DNA of 64,000 nucleotides from Leptospirillum sp. (GCA_027315205.1 DAHUYM010000003.1:62001-126000); one strand, 5' to 3'. Counted from the stretch's first letter, positions 54,822 through 62,999 are shown. The notes: generated by a model not told the origin, from the letters alone. Translations and numbers: made by a program.

Positions 54822-55880
54822 TTAAGGTCCGAGAGGAAGAAGCGGCGCGGTTTCCTCGACCCACTGGTTCAACCGTCTCGACAAATACACCATCAAGGGT
54901 ATGACTTGGTCATACTGCATCCGAACCGGCCCGATCAGCCCGATCGAGCCAAGCCAGACATTCCGGTTCATGATCGGAATGGCGACAAGAGTGCACGGTT
55001 GAAGGGCAGGAAGCGGGTTTTCGGATCCGATCCGAACGGACACTCCACGTTCCTCGTGTACGAGTTCTTCAAAGATCCGGAAAAGGGCGGCTTCCTCTTC
55101 AAACATTACCATGATTTCCCGGAGAGTCGCCGCGCTGGAGAATTCCGGAAGATCCGTAAAGCTCGACGTCCGAAAGAGCTTGAGCTCCGGTTGTCTTGAA
55201 ACGCTCAAGACCTGTGAAAAGAATTCCACATAGGCTCGGCCAAGATGTTCGATTTCCTTCATAAGCATTTCCCGGATCCGGACGAGAGTGCAGGAGCGGA
55301 AACCCGTATTCAAGTCTTCTCCCAACGCGATCACTTCCGCCGCTCCGAGTCCTTCTGGAATCATGATGACCTTTTTGAGCACCATTCCGGTCTCGGTAAT
55401 GAGAACGGCCAGAAGGGAACGTTCCGTGAGGGGAAGGACCTCGAAGGAAAGCAGTCTTTCCCCGTTACGGACTCCCGATTCCATGACGATGCCCGTGTAA
55501 TGCGTGATCCGGGTCACGAGATTCATGACCGTTGACAGGACATCGAGGAGATCGACAGGAGAGGCGTCCGACAGAACTCCTTCCAGGAGGGATTCGAGTT
55601 TTGGCGTCCCCGCCGGGAGAGCCCCCTTCGAAAAGTCCGAATTGTCGACGAAATACCGAAATCCTTTGGGCGTAGGGATCCGTCCGGCGGACGTGTGCGG
55701 ATGGGTCAGATATCCGATTTCCTCGAGATCCGCCATCACGTTGCGGATCGTCGCCGGAGAATAGGAAAGTCCGAAAAGCCGGTTTACGGCACGTGACCCA
55801 ACCGGAGCCGCCATGCGGATATAACCCGTTACCGTGGCACTTAATATCACCCAGCTTCGTTCATCGAGCGTGTCCGTCAT
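54822..55880 (-). CDS. hrcA: Heat-inducible transcription repressor HrcA
   Basis: HrcA (~352 residues) represses chaperone genes by binding CIRCE. The winged-helix N-terminus is seen in RSWVILSATVTGYIRMAAPVGSRAVN and YSPATIRNVMADLEEIGYLTHPHTSAGRIPTPKGFRYFVD. The GAF-like and dimerisation parts follow, ending with SIGLIGPVRMQYDQVIPLMVYLSRRL. ATG 55880 is preferred: AGGA lies eight bases upstream, and earlier starts fall within the CIRCE element. It heads hrcA-grpE-dnaK. Confidence 0.95.
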   Translation of the reverse strand: MTDTLDERSWVILSATVTGYIRMAAPVGSRAVNRLFGLSYSPATIRNVMADLEEIGYLTHPHTSAGRIPTPKGFRYFVDNSDFSKGALPAGTPKLESLLEGVLSDASPVDLLDVLSTVMNLVTRITHYTGIVMESGVRNGERLLSFEVLPLTERSLLAVLITETGMVLKKVIMIPEGLGAAEVIALGEDLNTGFRSCTLVRIREMLMKEIEHLGRAYVEFFSQVLSVSRQPELKLFRTSSFTDLPEFSSAATLREIMVMFEEEAALFRIFEELVHEERGVSVRIGSENPLPALQPCTLVAIPIMNRNVWLGSIGLIGPVRMQYDQVIPLMVYLSRRLNQWVEETAPLLPLGP

Positions 55881-55895
55881 GATTTTCATCCTCGT

Positions 55896-55922
55896 TAGCA
55901 CTCATCGATGAAGAGTGCTAAG
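55896..55922 (-). promoter_or_regulatory. CIRCE operator
   Basis: A perfect inverted repeat, TTAGCACTC-N9-GAGTGCTAA, the textbook HrcA-binding site. It lies 16 bases upstream of the hrcA start and overlaps the predicted transcription start, so HrcA would repress its own operon. Confidence 0.96.
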
Positions 55923-55925
55923 TCA

Positions 55926-55954
55926 TCGTAACAATCAATCCGGGATTTGTCAAA
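55926..55954 (-). promoter_or_regulatory. hrcA-grpE-dnaK promoter
   Basis: Minus strand: consensus -35 TTGACA (55949-55954), a 17-bp spacer and -10 TACGAT (55926-55931). The predicted start lies within CIRCE. A 14-bp perfect palindrome, AAGGGAATTCCCTT (55962-55975), lies just upstream of the -35. Confidence 0.75.
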
Positions 55955-56084
55955 CACTCCAAGGGAATTCCCTTCACGAAATGACGTCTTTCAAGAAGGA
56001 TCGGGGTGCATCGAATGCGATCCAGGCAGGAATCGGCAAGAACTAAGGATAACAGAGTGTGGCGCGGCTCGCGATACCATTCCT

Positions 56085-57488
56085 CTATTGGGTTTCGTTT
56101 CGGCTCCCCGGTGGGGAAAGACGCCCCAGGCTGAACCGGTACTGGACCATTTGTATTGCCCAGTCGTACCGGGCCTGGATCAGTTGTTCCCGAGCCTGCC
56201 TCAGTGCCGTCTGGGCATCGATCACATCGATCGATTTCGCCGTTCCAACATGAAACGCCCTTTCAACCAGATTGTCGTTTTCCAAAGCGCTTTCATAGGC
56301 CGTCCGTGCCTCTTTTAACTTCTGACGCGCCTCCCGGACAGAAAGGGCCGACTCCTGTACGTCGGCCGCAACCCTGAGCTTTATTTCCTCGAGTTGGTCG
56401 GAATCGGCGGCAAGCTGAGCCCTAGCGGAATGAATCTGATGTGTGATCAGTCCCCCTTCGAAAATGGGGATCGAAATCGTCCCCCCCACGTTGAACGTGG
56501 AAAAAGGCTGGGCGGGAACATAGGGAATCCCCAGCGCCTGTTCCGGGACCTGAGTCAGAAAATATTGGGCCAGACCGGTCAGTGCGGGGTAGTTCTGCGA
56601 CTTGGCATTCGAGAGAACGGATTCGCTCGTACGTACTGTATCCTTCTGGCTTTTCAAATCCGGACGGTGCTTGTACGCATCGGGAATATCGCGTTTCAGG
56701 TCGATCCTCTGGCGAAAACGTTCCAGTGAGATTTCCCGGGCCACATAATGCGGATTTGCCCGGATGCCGATCGTCTTCGCCAATTCGATCTGGGCCGTCC
56801 GGAAGTCATTGTCCGCCCGGATCCGGTCCAGAAGGGCCGACTCCAGGTTTACTTTCGCCTGTGTCACATCGAGCCGCAACCCCACCCCGGCATCCAGTCG
56901 CGCCCCGGCTTCGGCCAGATGGTTCCTGGCGTCGTGTACGCCCGCGTTTGCCGTAATGAGGCCGTGCTGGGTCATCAGAAGCTTCAGGTACGCCACAGTG
57001 ACATCCCTTGTCAACGACAGAGATTCGAATTTCAGGTCGTCCTTCGCTTTCTTGTCTTTCCAGCGGGCCGTTTTCACCTGGGAGGCGGTCCTGCCAAAAT
57101 CGTAAAGGTTTTGGGAGAGGGTCACCGTGAACTGTTGCAGATCAAAATATTGGTAGCCCGGGAACAGAAAATATCCCAGAAAGCTGTTTCCGTAGATATT
57201 CTGGTACGATGCCGAAAGCTGGGGAAAATAACCGGATCGTGCCTGGAAAACGCCTTCGTGCTGGGCAACCTGCAGGTGGACGAATGTCTTCAGGGCAGGA
57301 CGGCGGGACATGGCATTTTGTATCGCCTCCGATAGTCCGATCGGCGTTCCCGGGAGAATGGCGGATTCGGTTGTTTGACCGGAATCCGCCATTGTCTCTT
57401 CGGCACAGAGAGCCGGACGCAACGGAGCCCCCCCGAGAACATATAGAACGAGCATACCCGTCAAGATTCGACAGAACATGATATTCAT
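56085..57488 (-). CDS. TolC-family outer-membrane efflux protein
   Basis: 467 residues. A signal peptide (ILTGMLVLYVLGGAPLRPALC) precedes two outer-membrane-factor repeats, each with long helices and periplasmic turns (PTAYLKLL-like DVTVAYLKLLMTQHGLI; QEARQKL-like VREARQKLKEARTAYESAL). The proximal PGYQYFDLQQFTVTLSQNLYDFG segment is a typical beta-barrel entry. It is the outer-membrane channel of the adjacent EmrAB pump. ATG overlaps the emrB stop by four bases. Confidence 0.92.
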   Translation of the reverse strand: MNIMFCRILTGMLVLYVLGGAPLRPALCAEETMADSGQTTESAILPGTPIGLSEAIQNAMSRRPALKTFVHLQVAQHEGVFQARSGYFPQLSASYQNIYGNSFLGYFLFPGYQYFDLQQFTVTLSQNLYDFGRTASQVKTARWKDKKAKDDLKFESLSLTRDVTVAYLKLLMTQHGLITANAGVHDARNHLAEAGARLDAGVGLRLDVTQAKVNLESALLDRIRADNDFRTAQIELAKTIGIRANPHYVAREISLERFRQRIDLKRDIPDAYKHRPDLKSQKDTVRTSESVLSNAKSQNYPALTGLAQYFLTQVPEQALGIPYVPAQPFSTFNVGGTISIPIFEGGLITHQIHSARAQLAADSDQLEEIKLRVAADVQESALSVREARQKLKEARTAYESALENDNLVERAFHVGTAKSIDVIDAQTALRQAREQLIQARYDWAIQMVQYRFSLGRLSPPGSRNETQ

Positions 57489-59074
57489 TCTCCGACAACC
57501 CTTTCCCGAGAAGCCGTCGACCCCGTCCGGGGCGAAAGACGGCGCATGAGCAATACGATGGGAATTCCCACAACGGCAAACAATCCCGCATATAAAAATG
57601 TCTGGTTGTAACCGGATATCGAGGCCTGATTGTGAACAATCTTTGAAAGTTCGGCCTGGATCGTGGGGCTTCCTGTCCCCTGAAAAATCCCGTTGTGAAT
57701 CTGGCGTCCGATTTCGGCAAGGGTTTTTTGGACCGAATAGGCGCCTTGGGTAATGTGCGAACGGTACTCCGTCATGAAATAGGTCGTCCGGTGATCAAGG
57801 ATATTCCCGAGGACAGCGACACCGATGGCGCCGCCGACCTGGAGCATGTTGCTCTGGAGCGTCGAAGCAAGGCCAATGTGTTTGGGTTCGACCAGGTTCT
57901 GAGGAAGGCTGGAAAGAAGCGCATTGAGAAGACCCATCGAAAGTCCGAACACAAGCTGGGGGATAAGGATCTGGTAGAAACTCGTCACTTGGGTCAGGAA
58001 GGTGAACATGAACTGTGATAAGGCCAAAACACCGAAGCCGCACACAAGGATCGCCCTTTTTACCGAATCCGACGCCCGCGCGGCATAGTTTCCGACGAGG
58101 GGCATGAAAACACCGGCGACCAGGGAGGCAGGCAATTGAACCATTCCTGCCGCCATGGCCGGAAAATTGTTATATGTCTGCACAAACAGGGGAAGAAGGA
58201 ACATCCGTCCGAAGAGGCTGATCGCCCGGACAAAATTAAGAATCATGATCGCGGTAAAATCCCAGTTCCGGAAAATGCTGATATCGATGATCGGGTATTT
58301 GACCCTGAACGCGGAAAAAAGGTAGATCCAGAAAGAAATGGCACTGACGAGCCAGCATTCGTAAACGAAATGGTCCGTCCACCCCCATCGTTCCCCTTCC
58401 GTCAGAGCCACCAATAGGAAGGCCAGGCACAGACCGAGAGAGGTGAATCCCACGTAATCGAACGGAACGACAGTCTGTTTCGGATCTTTTTTGAGGAACA
58501 GGAACGTCAGTGCAAACGAGAAAATTCCTACGGGAATGTTGACGAAAAAGATTTCCCGCCAACTGTAATTGTCGATCAGATATCCCCCGAGAATGGGTCC
58601 CATAGTCGGAGCCAGGACGATCACGATCCCGAAGAACCCGAACGCTTTCGTCCTTTCGTTCGGGGGAAACGCCTCGGTAAGGATCGTAAACCCCAATGGC
58701 ATCATGAGACCTCCCCCGATCGCCTGCAAAACCCTGAAAACGATCATGACGTTCAAGTTCGGGGACAATCCGCAGAGAAAGGAGGAGAACGTGAAAAGAA
58801 ACGTCGCCGCAAGGTACAGATTCTTGACACCCATGACTGTTCTCGCCCATGAACTGGCGAGAGTGATAACGGCGAAAGCCATGGCATAGGCGGTGATGAC
58901 CCAGCGGATTTCGTCGGTGTTGGTATCGAGACTCCCGACCATATTCGGAAGCCCCACATTGACGATCGTCGTATCGAGAACCGGGAGAAAGAGCCCCACC
59001 ATCACCACGGTGAGAGCCCACCATTTGTAATTCGGCGAATCCCCCACCAGGCTCCCTGAATCGGGCATCACCAT
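57485..59074 (-). CDS. emrB: EmrB/QacA (DHA2) MFS drug exporter
   Basis: 529 residues with 14 predicted membrane helices. FLPVLDTTIVNVGLPNM is the DHA2 motif D1, RVLQAIGGGLMMPLG motif B-like, and VLAPTMGPILGGYLIDNYSWREIFFVNIPVG is the motif C antiporter signature followed by the classic EmrB SWREIFF. It works with the HlyD-type adaptor and TolC-type channel to expel hydrophobic compounds. It overlaps the adaptor by seven bases. Confidence 0.93.
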   Translation of the reverse strand: MVMPDSGSLVGDSPNYKWWALTVVMVGLFLPVLDTTIVNVGLPNMVGSLDTNTDEIRWVITAYAMAFAVITLASSWARTVMGVKNLYLAATFLFTFSSFLCGLSPNLNVMIVFRVLQAIGGGLMMPLGFTILTEAFPPNERTKAFGFFGIVIVLAPTMGPILGGYLIDNYSWREIFFVNIPVGIFSFALTFLFLKKDPKQTVVPFDYVGFTSLGLCLAFLLVALTEGERWGWTDHFVYECWLVSAISFWIYLFSAFRVKYPIIDISIFRNWDFTAIMILNFVRAISLFGRMFLLPLFVQTYNNFPAMAAGMVQLPASLVAGVFMPLVGNYAARASDSVKRAILVCGFGVLALSQFMFTFLTQVTSFYQILIPQLVFGLSMGLLNALLSSLPQNLVEPKHIGLASTLQSNMLQVGGAIGVAVLGNILDHRTTYFMTEYRSHITQGAYSVQKTLAEIGRQIHNGIFQGTGSPTIQAELSKIVHNQASISGYNQTFLYAGLFAVVGIPIVLLMRRLSPRTGSTASRERVVGE

Positions 59075-60021
59075 GGGGACCCCGGCCGGATATGGATCCG
59101 TATCTCTGTGGACATGCCGGGGCGAAGTTTGTACTTGCCGGGGTCGTCTATACGGATCCGGACAGGAATGCGCTGGATCACCTTCACGAACGTGCCAGAG
59201 GCATTTTCCGGGGGAAGGAGGGAAACGGTCGCGGCGGAGACGGGAAGGATACGGTCGACATGTCCATGGAATCGGTGACCGGAAAAGGTGTCCACATCAA
59301 TGTCGACCGGTTGGCCAACCTTCACGTGCCCCATCCGCGTTTCCTTTACCTTGGCCGTAACCCAGATGTCATGTAGGTCAACGACGGAAAGCAAGGCCTG
59401 CCCAGGAGAGATGACTTCCCCGATCTGTGCGATCCTCTCCGCGACCTGCCCGTCGATCGGAGAATGCACCGTATAGTTGAGAGGATGGGTTTCAGTGATT
59501 TCGAGCCGGATCTTGTCGGCTAGCACCACCCGCCGGGATTGCATCAGCCGAGCGGACGTATCGTCCACGGCAGTCTTCAGGTTGTCGAGATCCTGTGCGG
59601 TAATGAACCCTCCTTTTCGAAGCTTGATTCCCCGTTCGTACTGGGTGACCGCGTTCTTGAGCTGAACCTTGAGGGATTCGACTTGGGAAACGGCATTCTG
59701 GAGATCTGTAAAGGCCGCCTCATTGGTCTGGTTGATTTGCTGGAGATTTCGGAATCCGGTCGTGTCGATACGGGCCAGTTCCATACCTTTCCCGACAGGA
59801 TCACCCTGGTTGAAGGGAAGCTCCAGCACCCGTCCCGTGGTATTCGCGGAAATCAAGATGACGTTCCCGTCGACCGCAGAATCCTCGGTGCTTACATAAA
59901 AGGCGTTGTACCGGACATATAACCCGTACACCAAAAGGGTGACCAGGAATCCGGCAAGCGGAACCCATACCTTCGGACTTTTCAAACCGGCGATCCCTTT
60001 CGTTTTTGTTTCGTCCGCCAT
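59068..60021 (-). CDS. emrA: EmrA/HlyD-family membrane-fusion adaptor
   Basis: 317 residues. A single N-terminal membrane anchor (VWVPLAGFLVTLLVYGLYV) is followed by TEDSAVDGNVILISANTTGRVLELPFNQGDPVGKG, the lipoyl half-motif, a coiled-coil hairpin, and YTVHSPIDGQVAERIAQIGEVISPGQALLSVVDL, the second half. It bridges EmrB and TolC in the periplasm. It begins one base after the cytochrome stop. Confidence 0.93.
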   Translation of the reverse strand: MADETKTKGIAGLKSPKVWVPLAGFLVTLLVYGLYVRYNAFYVSTEDSAVDGNVILISANTTGRVLELPFNQGDPVGKGMELARIDTTGFRNLQQINQTNEAAFTDLQNAVSQVESLKVQLKNAVTQYERGIKLRKGGFITAQDLDNLKTAVDDTSARLMQSRRVVLADKIRLEITETHPLNYTVHSPIDGQVAERIAQIGEVISPGQALLSVVDLHDIWVTAKVKETRMGHVKVGQPVDIDVDTFSGHRFHGHVDRILPVSAATVSLLPPENASGTFVKVIQRIPVRIRIDDPGKYKLRPGMSTEIRIHIRPGSPW

Positions 60022-60022
60022 C

Positions 60023-60622
60023 TCACTCCCCCTTTCCCAATTCTTTCACTTCTTTTTTAAAGGCTTCCGGAATAGGATGGGCGATGCGGGCCATATCCCG
60101 TTTGAAATCGAATCCTTTGTACGTCGGAGACGAGGGGTTATGGCAGGTCTTGCATGTGTTTTCCGAAGGTTTCGAGACAAGTCCAGACGCCCGGCTCTTG
60201 ACAGGGTCGATCATCACGCTGAAGTGGGAATAGTCTTCTCCGGGCCCATGACAGGATTCGCACTGGACACCGTCTTTTTTCCGGAATGTCGAGAGGATCT
60301 CCGGAAGTGGAGCCCCGGCGGCCGTCGTATGGCATGAAAGACATCTTTGATCCTGTGTGGGATCGGCAATTCCGAACTTCCGGGCGACTTCGAGGGCTTG
60401 GGGAGACTTCAGGTCTTGATACGCCCGGGCGTGCGGACTTCCACCCCATACCTGGAACTGTTGACCAATCCTGAGGGAGGAGTGGCACACTTCACAGGAC
60501 TCGTCGCCCACATAGCGATGAAGAAAGACGCTGTCGTTCGCATGAGCATGAATAATGCCGAGGCATGCAAAAAAGACAAGCACAGTTAATGAGCTCGCAT
60601 ATAGGATGCGACTAATCTTCAC
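60023..60622 (-). CDS. Periplasmic tetraheme cytochrome c (cytochrome c554-like)
   Basis: 199 residues. A signal peptide (ILYASSLTVLVFFACLGIIHA) directs it to the periplasm. Four CxxCH sites are at residues 43-47, 94-98, 121-125 and 157-161, matching the cytochrome c554/c' family; the GSPHARAYQDL and GVQCESCHGPGEDYSHF segments are typical. The GTG start overlaps the tetR stop, with AAGGAA six bases upstream. The next gene, emrA, begins one base after its stop, so it is clearly within the efflux operon. The electron donor and acceptor are unknown. Confidence 0.92.
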   Translation of the reverse strand: MKISRILYASSLTVLVFFACLGIIHAHANDSVFLHRYVGDESCEVCHSSLRIGQQFQVWGGSPHARAYQDLKSPQALEVARKFGIADPTQDQRCLSCHTTAAGAPLPEILSTFRKKDGVQCESCHGPGEDYSHFSVMIDPVKSRASGLVSKPSENTCKTCHNPSSPTYKGFDFKRDMARIAHPIPEAFKKEVKELGKGE

Positions 60623-61298
60623 GGATGATTCCTTCCTTAGTGGTGGATTTCATTGGAGGGATGGAAAATCCGATCCCTTTGAGAAAATGGGGGATCAGAT
60701 TTTCGAGGAACGTCGTACGGTCGATCGGCATGATTTTTTTTCCGGAAAGGATTTCCTGAAAATGGAAAAAAGCATAGAGAGGACCCATGAAAAAATTGAC
60801 CGCGATAATGGTGTCGTTAATAGGAAGGTCATATCTTTCCTTCCATAAATTCAATATGCCTGCCATCCGGTTGATCTTCAACTCCAGTACGAGTTTCGGA
60901 TAAAGTGGCTCCCCTTCTTCGTCGAGGATTCGGTATTCGCTCACGACCGTCCGCATGACGTCGATGTTTCGATCCATGGACGAAAGTGCAGCCTGTCCCA
61001 GCTCAAACAAAAAAACGGATAGATCGTTCAAGGTGAGACTCTCGTGTGTAAAACGGGGTTCCCATCGGGGAAAAACGAGTTCGCAGGCCGAATCTTCCTG
61101 GAAGCGGGAACGGATGATCTCGAGCAGAAGCGCTTTCTTGCTCGGAAAATAATGGTATATCAAACCTTCCGTGATCCCGGCCCGACGGGCGATCTTCCGG
61201 TTGGTGGTCGCATGATACCCTTCGTCCGCAAAGCACCGAAGTGCCGCATCGAGAATTTCCCGCCGCCTTTGCATCCCTTTATCCAAGACCACGCTCAT
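60612..61298 (-). CDS. TetR-family regulator of the efflux operon
   Basis: 228 residues. The N-terminal helix-turn-helix is typical: RREILDAALRCFADEGYHATTNRKIARRAGITEGLIYHYFPSKKALL. The remaining ~150 residues form the ligand-binding domain. The gene leads tetR-cytochrome-emrA-emrB-tolC. Two matched palindromes upstream are the likely binding sites, so it probably represses its own operon until a ligand binds. ATG 61298 is preferred. Confidence 0.92.
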   Translation of the reverse strand: MSVVLDKGMQRRREILDAALRCFADEGYHATTNRKIARRAGITEGLIYHYFPSKKALLLEIIRSRFQEDSACELVFPRWEPRFTHESLTLNDLSVFLFELGQAALSSMDRNIDVMRTVVSEYRILDEEGEPLYPKLVLELKINRMAGILNLWKERYDLPINDTIIAVNFFMGPLYAFFHFQEILSGKKIMPIDRTTFLENLIPHFLKGIGFSIPPMKSTTKEGIIRED

Positions 61299-61311
61299 AT
61301 TCTCCGGGGTA

Positions 61312-61331
61312 TTAATTGGTTGATCAATTAA
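61312..61331 (-). promoter_or_regulatory. Putative TetR operator 1
   Basis: Inverted repeat TTAATTG-N6-CAATTAA, 14 bases upstream of the tetR ATG, overlapping its 5' leader. The same arms recur at 61408, which strengthens the call. Confidence 0.75.
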
Positions 61332-61407
61332 AACTCTAAATGCCAGGAATCCCGAGGTCAATACGGTGAGTGCAGGATCTGGAAGCTTCCAGAGTAGAGA
61401 ATAGGAG

Positions 61408-61427
61408 TTAATTGATTGACCAATTAA
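61408..61427 (-). promoter_or_regulatory. Putative TetR operator 2
   Basis: Inverted repeat TTAATTG-N6-CAATTAA, 96 bp from operator 1 and immediately downstream of the predicted -10 element, so a bound repressor would cover the transcription start. Confidence 0.75.
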
Positions 61428-61430
61428 CAG

Positions 61431-61458
61431 TGTATCTTTAGGATATTTTTCACGTCAA
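61431..61458 (-). promoter_or_regulatory. Probable promoter of the tetR-efflux operon
   Basis: Minus strand: -35 TTGACG (61453-61458), 16-bp spacer, -10 GATACA (61431-61436). The -10 is weak, but the position just upstream of operator 2 fits a repressible promoter. Confidence 0.45.
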
Positions 61459-61517
61459 ACAAAGGGCTCGTGGATCAAATCGAAAAAATTATGCCGACGA
61501 TCGGCCTTGTTCGCCAT
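61455..61517 (-). other. Short 20-codon reading frame beside the TnpB element
   Basis: ATG...TGA encoding MANKADRRHNFFDLIHEPFV. It lies wholly in host DNA between the element's end and the tetR promoter; its stop overlaps the -35. It could be the 3' remnant of an older gene or chance. No family recognised. Confidence 0.2.
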
Positions 61518-61544
61518 GGGCTGTCGTTCCAGATTTGACATCCT

Positions 61545-61564
61545 CCCCTCCGTGAACGAAGGGG
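61545..61564 (-). repeat. Right-end hairpin of the TnpB element; omegaRNA 3' region
   Basis: CCCCT-C-CG-TGAA-CG-A-AGGGG, an 8-position stem with one mismatch. In TnpB systems the guide RNA covers the 3' part of tnpB and this end, and its guide is the adjoining host DNA. Confidence 0.7.
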
Positions 61565-61621
61565 ATTCCTTCCTGCCATCTCCCCTCCTGGTGACGGGGA
61601 TGGATCGACGGACCTGAAAGG

Positions 61622-62863
61622 TCAGACCGCCGACTCGGAGGTTTTCGCCTCCGAACAGGCGCTGCGGGCTTGCCCAGCCCTGAGAATATTCCTTGCGGCA
61701 TTGGCATCGGCGTTCTCCGCATGACCGCAGGCCACGCAGACGAACGCCTCCTGCGTCTTCCGATTTTCCGGAGAAACATGACCGCAGACGAAACAGGTCC
61801 GGCTCGTGTTTCGGGGATCGACCCGGACAAGACACCCTCCCCGTCTCGAAAGCTTGTATTCCAGGAGGGAGAGGAACGTCCCCCATCCCCGGGACAGGAT
61901 GGAGCGGTTCAGGCCGGACTTCTGCCGGACCTTCCGGCCGGGATTCTCCCGGGCGCCCCGGGCGCTTCGGGTCAGGTTCCGGATTTTCAGATCCTCGACA
62001 TACACGACGGCTTGGGTTTCGCCGATCGCCGTCGAGGCCTTGTGGAGAAAATCCAGACGCATGTTCGCGACCCGTTCGTGGGCTCTCGCCACCCGGATCT
62101 TCTGCTTCCGGAAGTTGCGGCTCTTCGGCCCCTTCCGGTATTTCCGGGAGAGTTTTCGTTGCTCCCGGACGAGCTTCTTTTCCGCCCGTTTCAGGGCTTC
62201 GACCCCATCCGGATCCGGGTGGATCCGGGTGCCGTCCGATGTCGTGGCGAAAGAGACGACCCCGAGATCCAATCCGATCACCGGACGGGTCAATGCGACC
62301 GGCTCCGGGATCTCCGTCTCGGTCTGGAGGGAGACGGACCACCGGCCCGCCTTGCGGATCACGGTGGCGTTTTTGAGATCCCCTTCGATCGGCCGGGAGA
62401 CCCGGACCTTGACCCATCCGACCTTCGGGAGGAAGATCCGGGGGAGGACGGTCCGCCCCTCCTGATCCCGGGTCGAGAGATCGAGCTTCACCTGGAGAGG
62501 ATCGGGATAGCGGAGGGAGTCGCCACAGCCCTTTTTCTTGAATCGGGGAAATCGCTTGCTGTTCGTCCGGTCCAGAGCCTCCCAAACCCCCCGGTCGAGG
62601 TTCTTCAAGGTCTGCTGCTGGGGCTGGGCCGGACCGTTGGAGAGAAACCCGTATTCCTCGCTCGACCGCCACAGGGTCAGGAGTCTGGCCAGGTCCCCGT
62701 AGGACAGGAGCGGGATTCCGGCTTCGAGCCGCCTCGTCTGAAGATCGAGGGCCTTGTTCCAGACAAACCGGACGCACCCCGCATGGCGGGACAGGAGCTC
62801 CTCCTGTACGGAAGTCGGAACGAGTCGGAACTTGACGGCCTGGCGGGTTTTCATGTTTTTCAT
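61622..62863 (-). CDS. tnpB: RNA-guided nuclease TnpB
   Basis: 413 residues. The N-terminal helix-turn-helix region is AVKFRLVPTSVQEELLSRHAGCVRFVWNKALDLQ. The RuvC-like catalytic triad is intact: Asp199 (GLDLGV), Glu290 (VYVEDLK) and Asp386 (DANAARN). A zinc ribbon has Cys357/360 and Cys376/379. TnpB cuts DNA near a transposon-specific motif under guide from its own omegaRNA, aiding element retention. ATG 62863 (or 62854) starts the fold; the in-frame reading further upstream shadows host DNA. No frameshift is seen. Confidence 0.93.
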   Translation of the reverse strand: MKNMKTRQAVKFRLVPTSVQEELLSRHAGCVRFVWNKALDLQTRRLEAGIPLLSYGDLARLLTLWRSSEEYGFLSNGPAQPQQQTLKNLDRGVWEALDRTNSKRFPRFKKKGCGDSLRYPDPLQVKLDLSTRDQEGRTVLPRIFLPKVGWVKVRVSRPIEGDLKNATVIRKAGRWSVSLQTETEIPEPVALTRPVIGLDLGVVSFATTSDGTRIHPDPDGVEALKRAEKKLVREQRKLSRKYRKGPKSRNFRKQKIRVARAHERVANMRLDFLHKASTAIGETQAVVYVEDLKIRNLTRSARGARENPGRKVRQKSGLNRSILSRGWGTFLSLLEYKLSRRGGCLVRVDPRNTSRTCFVCGHVSPENRKTQEAFVCVACGHAENADANAARNILRAGQARSACSEAKTSESAV

Positions 62864-62868
62864 TCTAC

Positions 62869-62889
62869 ACAATGCGAGGCACGCCTTGT
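62869..62889 (-). repeat. Left-end hairpin of the TnpB element
   Basis: ACAA-T-GCG-AGGCA-CGC-C-TTGT, an imperfect palindrome six bases upstream of the tnpB start, matching the subterminal left-end hairpins recognised by TnpA in IS200/IS605 elements. Confidence 0.6.
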
Positions 62890-62905
62890 ATCTCCGGCCT
62901 GAAGT

Positions 62906-62927
62906 CCGAAGTTTTTCGGCGTTTTTT
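62906..62927 (+). terminator. Terminator-like hairpin between the TnpB element and the antiporter
   Basis: Stem CCGAA/TTCGG with a four-base loop, followed by CG and six T on the plus strand. The short stem makes it weak. It would block plus-strand transcripts coming from across the element. Confidence 0.3.
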
Positions 62928-62999
62928 GATAAACAAGAACGTCGACGCTTCGTTCCGCACAACTCCCGTTCATGACGGCATCCGTACGAGGGACACGAA

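Larger units (their letters stand above)
61538..62895 (-). mobile_element. IS200/IS605-group element carrying only tnpB (IS1341-like)
   Basis: The element has a subterminal hairpin at each end: 61545-61564 (CCCCT...AGGGG, then GGATGTCAA on the minus strand, typical of the right end) and 62869-62889 (ACAA-GCG...CGC-TTGT, left end). No tnpA is present, so it needs TnpA in trans to move. End coordinates are approximate, as such elements lack target duplications. It sits between the tetR operon promoter and a Kef-type antiporter. Confidence 0.75.

Noticed and set aside
61455-62777. A second minus-strand frame of 440 codons across tnpB
   Set aside because: Proline/arginine-rich shadow of tnpB in another frame, with no motif; tnpB itself has all its catalytic residues.
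61670-62902. Plus-strand 410-codon frame across tnpB
   Set aside because: Antisense shadow of a GC-rich gene, without a start signal or known family.
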